Shown piece by piece: positions 1 through 6,016 of a stretch of 13,354 nt of DNA (the stretch's first letter is position 1; every line of letters starts with the position of its first letter). A program made the translations under genes and the position numbers. This DNA comes from DAOVGU01 sp030637775 [NCBI: bacterium] (GTDB taxonomy: Bacteria > Ratteibacteria > UBA8468), in assembly GCA_030637775.1 (NCBI GenBank), contig DAOWFY010000113.1, forward strand, positions 1-13,354, read 5' to 3'. The notes beneath the pieces are model-generated. The model did not search any database and was not told the DNA's origin. It worked only from the letters and a program-made list of their open reading frames with translations.

Positions 1-16
1 AGTTCGGTTATTTTAA

Positions 17-24
17 GTTAGGCG
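17..24 (+). other. right end (R') of a truncated upstream integron attC site
   Basis: The sequence GTTAGGCG matches the R' core consensus (GTTRRRY) of integron attC sites and is identical to the R' box of the complete attC at 555-628. Only the right end lies in the window, so the matching R'' arm and the preceding cassette cannot be seen. By the known chemistry of integron recombination the crossover would be after G17, so the next cassette begins at 18. Confidence 0.6.
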
Positions 25-38
25 AAATAGCAAAAAGC
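17..38 (+). repeat. left arm of cassette 1 terminal inverted repeat
   Basis: This 22-bp segment, beginning GTTAGGCGA and ending TAGCAAAAAGC, is the inverted counterpart of 542-563 with two mismatches in the middle. It begins with the attC R' box. See the cassette 1 entry for how the two arms would pair. Confidence 0.7.
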
Positions 39-51
39 TTATAAATAATAT

Positions 52-534
52 ATGGACAAAAAAGAAAGAGGTATTTGGAAAAATTTAGGGCTAGCCATAG
101 CCGCTACCCCGATAGTATCCCTTGTTGGTATTATTGTTATCACATTAGTTGGGGTCGTAGATGATGCAATCACCAAGATACAGTTGGCTGGTTACTGGTG
201 GTTGATGTTGATAGTAGCTTACATTTTATCGTTGATATATTTCTTGTGTGAGCCAAAGATCCGCAAAAATCTCGAAAGGAAAAAGGTCGTAAATGCACTT
301 GTTCTTTATTGGAAAGAACAACTTGAAAAGCAGGGTAAAACTCAACCATCGGACAAAGAAATTGAGTTAGTACAAGATATGTTGCTCGAGAGATTTAAGA
401 TATGGGCATGGTTTGATCCAGATTTATGGGTTAAATATTTCCCTGATGAACAATATTCAAAACATCTTTTTGGTATCGTGGATAATTTCATGGTTTATTG
501 GCAGCATCAGAAAAACAAGTACGCAAAAAAATAA
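52..534 (+). CDS. small membrane protein of unknown function (cassette gene)
   Basis: I do not recognise the family of this 160-residue protein. Two hydrophobic stretches, about residues 13-36 and 46-66, look like membrane-spanning helices separated by a short polar loop. A charged, aromatic-rich C-terminal part of about 95 residues (residues 67-160) follows and is probably cytoplasmic, since the segment after the second helix is strongly basic (KIRKNLERKK). There is no cleavable signal peptide and no metal-binding or catalytic motif that I can see. The first ATG is used; no clear Shine-Dalgarno sequence precedes it, which is common for cassette genes that rely on outside signals. The gene is AT-rich and fills almost the whole cassette, ending just before the attC. 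A role in defence or envelope stress is possible from context only. Confidence 0.65.
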   Translation: MDKKERGIWKNLGLAIAATPIVSLVGIIVITLVGVVDDAITKIQLAGYWWLMLIVAYILSLIYFLCEPKIRKNLERKKVVNALVLYWKEQLEKQGKTQPSDKEIELVQDMLLERFKIWAWFDPDLWVKYFPDEQYSKHLFGIVDNFMVYWQHQKNKYAKK

Positions 535-541
535 TTATGTC

Positions 542-563
542 GCTTTTTGCTACATCGCCTAAC
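542..563 (+). repeat. right arm of cassette 1 terminal inverted repeat
   Basis: This segment is the inverted match (20 of 22 bp) of 17-38. It ends with GCCTAAC, the R'' box of the attC site, and lies only 7 bp after the stop codon of the cassette gene. Confidence 0.7.
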
Positions 564-628
564 ATTGTGTATCTGGCTTCGCTACGCCCAAATGCTACGC
601 ACTTCAGATACACAGAAACGTTAGGCGA
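555..628 (+). other. integron attC recombination site
   Basis: The outer arms TCGCCTAAC (555-563) and GTTAGGCGA (620-628) are perfect inverted repeats and contain the attC core boxes R'' (GCCTAAC) and R' (GTTAGGC). Inside them, GTGTATCTG (567-575) and CAGATACAC (605-613) form a second perfect 9-bp stem, matching the L''/L' boxes. The spacers are of unequal length (3 and 6 nt), as is usual, and a 29-nt variable terminal segment (576-604) lies between. The total length of about 74 bp is typical of short attC sites. The predicted crossover lies between G620 and T621. This architecture is hard to explain as a terminator, since no T-run follows it. Confidence 0.85.
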
Positions 629-1360
629 AGCAGCATAAGAGAATTAACCAATGTCTATTGATCAGAAAGTTGTGCTGAGTCAGATTGATCTTGCACTTGA
701 GAGATGGAGTGAGGCAAGAGCACGATCCCAGCACGATGATTGTTCGGATCTTCCATCGACAGAAACAGCCGAGATTCTTACTCTTATTGCTGCGACTATT
801 GATCGACTGGCTCCACCTGGGAGCCGATACCGCAAGAACACTCATGCTGTTCTTAAGAAGCATGGGGAGGTCAATCCATACAATCTGAAAATTCTTCCTG
901 GTATTTTGAAGGCTCTACGAGCTGACTATATGGCTGGTCACTTGCAGGCTATTCACGAACTTATTCATGCTGATGTCTTCGCGGATTTTTTGGAAATGGC
1001 TGATTATCTTCTTGAAGAAGACTATAAAGATCCAGCTGCTGTGATCGCTGGTGGTGTTCTCGAGGAACACCTACGAAAATTGTGTCAAAAGAACAACATT
1101 GAAATAACAAAGGGGGACCGGTATAAAAAAGCCGATAGCCTAAACGTAGAGCTTGCAGGTGCTAGTGTGTACTCCAAGCTTGATCAGAAGAGCGTCACAG
1201 CATGGCTTGATCTTCGTAACAAAGCGGCACATGGTAGATACGGCGAATATACAAAAGAACAGGTTGCTTTGATGGTGCGGGGGATACGTGACTTTGTTTC
1301 TCGATATACTGCGTGAAGTGTCCGCTGCTGCTTCGCAGAACTTCTTTTACACCGAAGCCG
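621..1360 (+). mobile_element. integron gene cassette 2 (HEPN-protein gene, decayed attC)
   Basis: The unit starts at the crossover of the attC at 555-628, contains one ORF (651-1316), and ends at a poor attC-like site. The segment 620-634 matches the reverse complement of 1327-1341 at 13 of 15 positions, which repeats the pattern seen in cassette 1. The right end is uncertain because the second attC is very short and its R'' box is off consensus. This looks like the last, possibly immobilised, cassette next to the chromosomal pathway genes. Confidence 0.5.
651..1316 (+). CDS. HEPN-motif protein, possible RNase/defence factor (cassette gene)
   Basis: This soluble, mostly helical protein of 221 residues has no signal peptide and no membrane segment. 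Near the C-terminus it contains LRNKAAHG, an Rx4H motif (R189, N190, H194) of the kind that forms the catalytic site of HEPN-domain ribonucleases. The preceding helix, around residues 130-148 (AAVIAGGVLEEHLRKLC), resembles the first HEPN helix of DUF4145-like proteins. The N-terminal 120 residues are not recognised. HEPN proteins often act as toxins or in abortive-infection systems, and integron cassettes commonly carry such genes, but no antitoxin gene is seen beside it. The start at 651 lies 30 bp into the cassette, after an AT-rich leader with no strong ribosome binding site. Base composition is visibly richer in GC than cassette 1. The HEPN assignment rests mainly on the motif and its helical setting. 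Confidence 0.65.
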   Translation: MSIDQKVVLSQIDLALERWSEARARSQHDDCSDLPSTETAEILTLIAATIDRLAPPGSRYRKNTHAVLKKHGEVNPYNLKILPGILKALRADYMAGHLQAIHELIHADVFADFLEMADYLLEEDYKDPAAVIAGGVLEEHLRKLCQKNNIEITKGDRYKKADSLNVELAGASVYSKLDQKSVTAWLDLRNKAAHGRYGEYTKEQVALMVRGIRDFVSRYTA

Positions 1361-1368
1361 TTATCTGC
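1327..1368 (+). other. degenerate or truncated attC-like site
   Basis: The segment GCTGCTTCGC (1327-1336) is the exact inverted copy of the cassette 2 start (625-634) and leads into GCAGAAC, an off-consensus R'' box. A short inner stem follows (CTTC 1341-1344 with GAAG 1354-1357), then GTTATCTGC (1360-1368), which could be R' since its TCTGC pairs with the GCAGA of R''. The site is far shorter than a working attC and the consensus is poor, so it is probably inactive if it is an attC at all. Confidence 0.35.
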
Positions 1369-1410
1369 AATAAATTTAAAAAAATTCTGTTAATTTTATC
1401 AAATAGTTAA

Positions 1411-2010
1411 ATGAATTCGGCTTTAGAGTTGGCAATCAAGGAATTCAAAGAAGCAGATTTAAAAAATATTTCTCAGAGAAGCGGAGCAACGCTTAATAAA
1501 GAAAGGATAAAAATAGATTATCTAAATCAGGAATACTCCATTCACTTACCTGAGGTAGAGATTTCTTACATTGGTAATAAGGAGAAAGAGATATCTCCCC
1601 GGGAAAAAATTATTATCCTCCACTATTTAAATAGAAGCAAAGGAACTCAACTCTCGGATAAATTGATTGACTTTAGGAAAATTCCGGGAGGGAATCTCTA
1701 TTACTCTGTATTTGAAAATAGAGTCCATAAACCATTTTTGAAGGTCTTTGGAAAAACCCCTTCTCTCCTTTTGGAGGCATCCCTTACCTTAAAAGGAACA
1801 AAAGCAGATTTTGGCGATTCCTCCGTAAGGATTTTAGCCTTTCCTAAAGTTCCGATAACCTTTATCATTTACAGAGAGGACGAGGAATTTCCTCCGGCCG
1901 GCAAGGTTCTATTCGATTCCAGCGTCTATGACTATCTTACTACGGAAGATATCGTATTTGTTTGTGAAGATGCGGTAGGAAAATTAATTAAAAATAGAAA
2001 TAAGAATTAA
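1411..2010 (+). CDS. DUF3786 domain-containing protein
   Basis: This is a soluble protein of 199 residues with no signal peptide or membrane segment and no cysteine clusters apart from a single Cys near the end. Features that resemble the DUF3786 family are the central HYLNRSKGTQLSDKLIDFR segment, the PGGNLYY motif (about residues 91-97), and the closing part with FPPAGKVLFDSSVYDYLTTED. Such proteins are typically encoded among Wood-Ljungdahl or corrinoid-protein genes in anaerobes, which matches the position here, 5 bp upstream of the corrinoid-activator gene. Its biochemical role is not known to me. It appears to be the first gene of the pathway operon, but I see no convincing promoter in the AT-rich stretch 1369-1410 and no clear Shine-Dalgarno sequence. 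The family name is recalled from sequence resemblance and not from a search. Confidence 0.7.
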   Translation: MNSALELAIKEFKEADLKNISQRSGATLNKERIKIDYLNQEYSIHLPEVEISYIGNKEKEISPREKIIILHYLNRSKGTQLSDKLIDFRKIPGGNLYYSVFENRVHKPFLKVFGKTPSLLLEASLTLKGTKADFGDSSVRILAFPKVPITFIIYREDEEFPPAGKVLFDSSVYDYLTTEDIVFVCEDAVGKLIKNRNKN

Positions 2011-2015
2011 AAACA

Positions 2016-3962
2016 ATGAGTAGTTGCACAATTACCTTTTATCCCGACAATAAGAAGGTTAAAGTTCCAAAAGGGACAGATATCCTGAATGCGGCGATCG
2101 CGGCGGGAGTTTATATTAACTCTTCCTGTGGTGGGGAAGGAGTCTGTGGCAGATGCAAGGTTATTGTTAAAAAAGGGCAGGTAGTCTCTGAACCTACCGG
2201 CCGGCTGAGCAAGGAGGAGCTTCAGAAAGGTTATGTTCTTGCCTGTCGTTCCACCATCCATAGCGATGTCGAGATAGAGGTACCGCCTGCTTCCAGATTA
2301 AAGAAGGAGCAAATCCTAACCGAAGAAGCAAAGGTAGAGCGGTTAGCCGGGCTCTTCAGCAAAGCCGGCGAGGTGGAAAGAGGGATTGAGATTAAGGAAA
2401 GAAAAATCTTTTCCCATTCCCCTTTAGCCACCAAACTCTTTCTTAAGCTCCCGCCTCCCACTTTAAAGGATAGTATCAGTGATCTGGAACGGCTCTATCG
2501 GGAGATCAGACGTAAACTGGAGATACCAGTTGTTCAGACCGGTCTGGCTAATGTGAAGAAGATGGGAAGGCTCTTTCGGGAGAGCAATTGGAAGGTTACT
2601 CTTCTTTTAGGTAAGCGTAATGGGACTACCGAAGTGGTTTTGATTGAGCCGGGTGATACCTCAAAGAGAAATTTTGGCATCGCTGTAGATATTGGGACAA
2701 CAACCATTGTCGCCCAATTGGTGGATTTAAATACCCGTAAAACCCTGGGTATCAAAGCAACCCATAACCGACAAGCCAGTTATGGGGAGGATGTCATCAC
2801 CCGCATGATCTATGCCAGAAAAAAGGATGGCTTGGAAAAACTACATCATGTAGTCGTCGACACTGTCAATGAACTCATCTCAGTTTTAAGTACTGAGCAT
2901 CAAATCAGTCTCAGTGAAATTACGGGAGTAATGTGTGCGGGGAATATGACGATGAGCCATCTTTTACTGAGGGTTGATCCCACCTATCTTCGCCGGGAGC
3001 CCTATGTGCCTACGGCTAATTTTATGCCGGTAATCAGAGCGGCAGAAGCAGGAATAAAGATTAATCCCCGGGGGCTTTTAGCCTGTCTGCCCGGGGTATC
3101 TTCATATGTGGGGGCAGATATTGTTGCCGGGGTTCTTGCCAGCGGTATTGATGAGGCAGATAAGCTCTCGATGTTAATTGATATTGGCACCAATGGGGAG
3201 ATAGTTTTAGGTAACAGGGAGTGGTTGGTTTGCTGCTCCTCTTCTGCCGGACCGGCCTTTGAAGGTAGTGGGGTGCGCTCGGGAGTGAGAGCGATGGAAG
3301 GAGCAATCCAGAAAATAGAGATAGACCCAGAGGATTATAAGGTAAAATATTCCACCATCGGTGGGGCTAAACCCATTGGTATCTGTGGCTCTGGCTACAT
3401 CGATACTTTGGCCGAACTTCTCAAAGCAGGAGTGATTGAACGTTCCGGTAAGATTAAAGAGAATCTTAATACGAAGAGGGTAAGGAAAGGGGAAGAGGGT
3501 TTGGAGTTTGTTTTAGTCTGGAAAAGGGACAGTGGCACTGACGAAGATATCGTCATTACCCAGGCAGATATTACCAATCTTATTCGTTCCAAAGGTGCCA
3601 TTTACACTGCGGCCGATATCCTCGCCAAGAAGACGAATTTGGAATTGAAGGATATCAACAAGATCTATTTAGCCGGCGGTTTTGGCAACTACTTAAATAT
3701 CGAGAAGTCAATCTGGATTGGTCTTCTTCCAGATCTGGATAGAAAGAAATTTGAGTTTATCGGTAACAGTTCTTTGGCCGGGGCAAAATTTGCTCTTTTA
3801 TCCTATGAGGCGACGATGAAGACCAGAGAAATTGCTAAAAAAATGACCTATATCGAACTTAGTGTTGACCCTTCCTTTATGAATGAATATACCGGGGCTC
3901 TATTTCTACCACATACAGATATTGGTCGTTTTCCCACAGTGATTAAGAAACTCTCTTTATAG
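2016..3962 (+). CDS. acsV: reductive activator of corrinoid protein (RACo/AcsV type, ASKHA + [2Fe-2S])
   Basis: This 648-residue protein would use ATP and one electron to reduce the inactive Co(II) corrinoid of the corrinoid iron-sulfur protein back to Co(I). The N-terminal 80 residues form a plant-type [2Fe-2S] ferredoxin domain with ligands C38, C44, C47 and C77. A linker region to about residue 215 follows, and then the ASKHA ATPase-like domain (DUF4445). Its phosphate loops are VDIGTTT (D225) and IDIGTNGE (D389), with LAGGFGN near residue 553. The middle part contains the SSSAGPAFEGSGVRSG signature of the family. Length fits known RACo proteins (roughly 620-650 residues). It acts in the cytoplasm and lies between the DUF3786 gene and cooC with gaps of 5 and 7 bp. 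Homologues also activate methyltransferase corrinoids, so the partner is inferred from context; no corrinoid-protein gene is in the window. Confidence 0.88.
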   Translation: MSSCTITFYPDNKKVKVPKGTDILNAAIAAGVYINSSCGGEGVCGRCKVIVKKGQVVSEPTGRLSKEELQKGYVLACRSTIHSDVEIEVPPASRLKKEQILTEEAKVERLAGLFSKAGEVERGIEIKERKIFSHSPLATKLFLKLPPPTLKDSISDLERLYREIRRKLEIPVVQTGLANVKKMGRLFRESNWKVTLLLGKRNGTTEVVLIEPGDTSKRNFGIAVDIGTTTIVAQLVDLNTRKTLGIKATHNRQASYGEDVITRMIYARKKDGLEKLHHVVVDTVNELISVLSTEHQISLSEITGVMCAGNMTMSHLLLRVDPTYLRREPYVPTANFMPVIRAAEAGIKINPRGLLACLPGVSSYVGADIVAGVLASGIDEADKLSMLIDIGTNGEIVLGNREWLVCCSSSAGPAFEGSGVRSGVRAMEGAIQKIEIDPEDYKVKYSTIGGAKPIGICGSGYIDTLAELLKAGVIERSGKIKENLNTKRVRKGEEGLEFVLVWKRDSGTDEDIVITQADITNLIRSKGAIYTAADILAKKTNLELKDINKIYLAGGFGNYLNIEKSIWIGLLPDLDRKKFEFIGNSSLAGAKFALLSYEATMKTREIAKKMTYIELSVDPSFMNEYTGALFLPHTDIGRFPTVIKKLSL

Positions 3963-3969
3963 GAAATTA

Positions 3970-4722
3970 ATGGCTTATACCATAGCGGTGGCGGGTAAAG
4001 GAGGAACGGGAAAGACAACTTTGGCAGCATTAATCATCGGGCATTTGTTAAAGTCTGATCAAAAACCTATTCTTGCAGTTGATGCTGACCCGAATAGCAA
4101 TTTAAATGAGGTTTTAGGTATAACCTTTGATCAAACGGTGGTCAGTACAGTAGATGAAATTATGGATAAGAAGGAAGATTTGTCACCCGGCATCACTAAG
4201 GAAAGACTTTTGGACTACCAGCTTCAGGATGCTTTGGTGGAATCAAAAGGATTTGACCTTCTCGTTATGGGAAGGACAGAGGGACCGGGCTGTTACTGCC
4301 ATGCCAACAATTTATTAAGAGGTTTTATGGAGAAGTTAAAAGGAAATTATCGCGATGTGGTTATGGATAATGAAGCCGGTATGGAGCATTTATCAAGACG
4401 CACTACCCGGGACGTGGATACTCTTTTGGTAACTGCCAATCCTACGCCGGTGGCTTTAAGGTCGGCTAAACGCATCCAGAAGACGGCAGGGAATCTCAAG
4501 TTGAAGATTAAAAAAATTTATTTAGTGCTCAATGAAACCGGAGGGGATTCTCGAGGAGAAGAAAAAATGGAAGATGTGGGACTCCCGCTTTTGGGCAGAA
4601 TCCCTTATGATGAAGAAATTATGGAGCGCAGTATTAAGGCAAAATCATTACTTGATTTACCAGAAAGTTCAGTTGCTTTACAGGGAGTAAAAGAGATCAT
4701 GAAAAAATTGGAAATATTGTAA
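3970..4722 (+). CDS. cooC: CooC/AcsF-type nickel-insertion ATPase
   Basis: This 250-residue MinD-like P-loop ATPase matures Ni enzymes of the CO dehydrogenase/acetyl-CoA synthase complex. The deviant Walker A motif GKGGTGKTT is at residues 9-17, the switch region VDADPNSNLNEVLG at about 37-50, and the CxC pair C108/C110 in GPGCYCHAN matches the Ni-binding dimer motif of CooC. The segment DNEAGMEHLSRRT is another conserved family motif. There is no membrane segment. It follows the RACo gene by 7 bp and its stop codon directly abuts the next gene's region, so co-transcription is very likely. Whether it serves CODH (CooC) or ACS (AcsF) cannot be decided from sequence alone, and no CODH/ACS structural gene is in the window. 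Confidence 0.88.
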   Translation: MAYTIAVAGKGGTGKTTLAALIIGHLLKSDQKPILAVDADPNSNLNEVLGITFDQTVVSTVDEIMDKKEDLSPGITKERLLDYQLQDALVESKGFDLLVMGRTEGPGCYCHANNLLRGFMEKLKGNYRDVVMDNEAGMEHLSRRTTRDVDTLLVTANPTPVALRSAKRIQKTAGNLKLKIKKIYLVLNETGGDSRGEEKMEDVGLPLLGRIPYDEEIMERSIKAKSLLDLPESSVALQGVKEIMKKLEIL

Positions 4723-4725
4723 ATG

Positions 4726-4732
4726 AAAGGAG
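4726..4732 (+). promoter_or_regulatory. Shine-Dalgarno sequence that sets the start at 4738
   Basis: AAAGGAG lies 5 nt before the ATG at 4738. This favours that codon over the in-frame ATG at 4723, which directly follows the cooC stop codon and has no ribosome binding site of its own. Confidence 0.75.
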
Positions 4733-4737
4733 TAAGA

Positions 4738-6000
4738 ATGCTCAAGAATATCTGTATCTTTGAGGATGAGGGTTTTAAGAATCTCCTTCCACTCTGTTAT
4801 CTGCGGCCAGTATTTGAGCTTAGATGCGGGATTAGTTCGCTAAAGGAGAAGATTACTGGATTTTATCCGGAGGCGAAGCTTCATCTTTTATGCCGGGATT
4901 ATTTAGTAGATGTAACGAAAAGGAGGTCAAAGGAAGTATCAGTAAATGACCTCAAAACAATAGAAGGAAGTTGCCTCTTCATTAATGGTAGAATTCTGGC
5001 CGGAAAGGATCTCTCCAGGCGAATTTCCCTCGATGGAGCCGAGGAGATTGCCCTTTCAGGAGAGGTGCTTATCTATGCTCGGTTGGCTCCGAAGACCATC
5101 AACGAGGTGTTTAAGGAGGATGGACATCTGAGAAATGCCACGATTGAGCTACTTAAGAAGAAGGTAAAGGTAACTAAAATAAAACTTGACCTCATCTCCT
5201 ACCCCTGGCATTTGATAAATTATAACTCAGAAACCATTAAGGATGACTACCAGAGCATTGGTGGTGGAAAAGTAGCGGGGTTTCTGGATAAAGCCGCTAC
5301 CGTCTATGGAGACAGATCCCAACTTTTTATCGGTGAGGGTTCCCGGGTAGAAGCGGGGGTGGTTCTCAATCTTACAGAAGGACCGATCTATATCGGTAAG
5401 AATGTAAAGGTTCGTCCTTTTACAATTATTGACGGACCTTCCTTTGTGGGAGATGAATCAATCATCGATGGGGCAAAACTGAGAGAAGGCTCGAGCATCG
5501 GGAGAGTCTGTCGTGTGGGTGGAGAAGTTGAAGAGTCCATCATCTATGCCCACAGTAACAAGCACCATGATGGGTTCTTAGGCCATGCCTATGTGGGAGA
5601 ATGGGTCAATATCGGTGCAATGGCAACAAATTCCGATCTGAAGAATAACTATGGAAAGATAAAGGTCTACATCAACAATGAATTGGTAAACTCTGGTGAG
5701 ATTAAACTGGGTTGCTTCATCGCTGACCATACAAAACTTGGTATCGGAAGCTTAATCAATACCGGGACTGTAATTGGTGTTTGCTCCAATATCTTTGGTT
5801 CGGGTATCCCGCCCAAGAATATCCCATCCTTTGTCTGGGGAGGTGCATCAGGTTTTATAGAATATGATTTGGAAAGAGCACTCGAAGATAGCAAGACTAT
5901 TATGGGAAGGAGGAAGATAGAACAAAGCGAGGAGGATAGAGAACTACTCCGTAAAATTTTTGCACAGACGAAGAACGACCGGGAATTACTAAAAAAATAA
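4738..6000 (+). CDS. GlmU-like sugar-phosphate nucleotidyltransferase/acyltransferase
   Basis: This 420-residue protein resembles the alternative GlmU family found in bacteria outside Proteobacteria and Firmicutes. These proteins are thought to make UDP-GlcNAc or another nucleotide sugar. The N-terminal half carries the family opening ICIFEDEGFKNLLPLCYLRPVFELRCG, which replaces the usual GxGTRM loop of classical GlmU. The C-terminal half, from about residue 195, is a left-handed beta-helix of hexapeptide repeats. It contains the segment HHDGFLGHAYVGEW (from about residue 276), followed by NIGAMATNSDLKNNYG, which matches the acetyl-CoA site region of the family. An ATG at 4723 in the same frame would add five residues, but the ribosome binding site favours 4738. 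Its place between cooC and fhs is unexpected for an envelope-precursor enzyme. It may use acetyl-CoA from the pathway, or may simply share the operon. Confidence 0.8.
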   Translation: MLKNICIFEDEGFKNLLPLCYLRPVFELRCGISSLKEKITGFYPEAKLHLLCRDYLVDVTKRRSKEVSVNDLKTIEGSCLFINGRILAGKDLSRRISLDGAEEIALSGEVLIYARLAPKTINEVFKEDGHLRNATIELLKKKVKVTKIKLDLISYPWHLINYNSETIKDDYQSIGGGKVAGFLDKAATVYGDRSQLFIGEGSRVEAGVVLNLTEGPIYIGKNVKVRPFTIIDGPSFVGDESIIDGAKLREGSSIGRVCRVGGEVEESIIYAHSNKHHDGFLGHAYVGEWVNIGAMATNSDLKNNYGKIKVYINNELVNSGEIKLGCFIADHTKLGIGSLINTGTVIGVCSNIFGSGIPPKNIPSFVWGGASGFIEYDLERALEDSKTIMGRRKIEQSEEDRELLRKIFAQTKNDRELLKK

Positions 6001-6016
6001 AAAAGGAGAAGAAAAA

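Larger units (their letters stand above)
18..620 (+). mobile_element. integron gene cassette 1 (membrane-protein gene plus attC)
   Basis: This unit has the standard cassette layout: it starts just after a G/TTAGGC crossover point, carries one ORF (52-534), and ends at the G/TTAGGC crossover of a full attC site. Its first bases (17-38, including the G before the crossover) match the reverse complement of 542-563 at 20 of 22 positions. In a circular cassette these two segments would flank the attC and extend its stem, which independently supports these boundaries. Whether the cassette is still mobile cannot be told, and no integrase gene is visible. Confidence 0.65.

Noticed and set aside
1346-1375. 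Promoter for the pathway operon with -35 TTTACA
   Set aside because: No convincing -10 box lies 16-18 bp downstream, and the -35-like box falls in the attC-like structure.
1395-1412. Rex operator upstream of the DUF3786 gene
   Set aside because: The AT-rich stretch just before 1411 contains a TGTTAA half-site, but the opposite half is poor (about 3 of 7 matches), unlike the clean site at 8450-8467.
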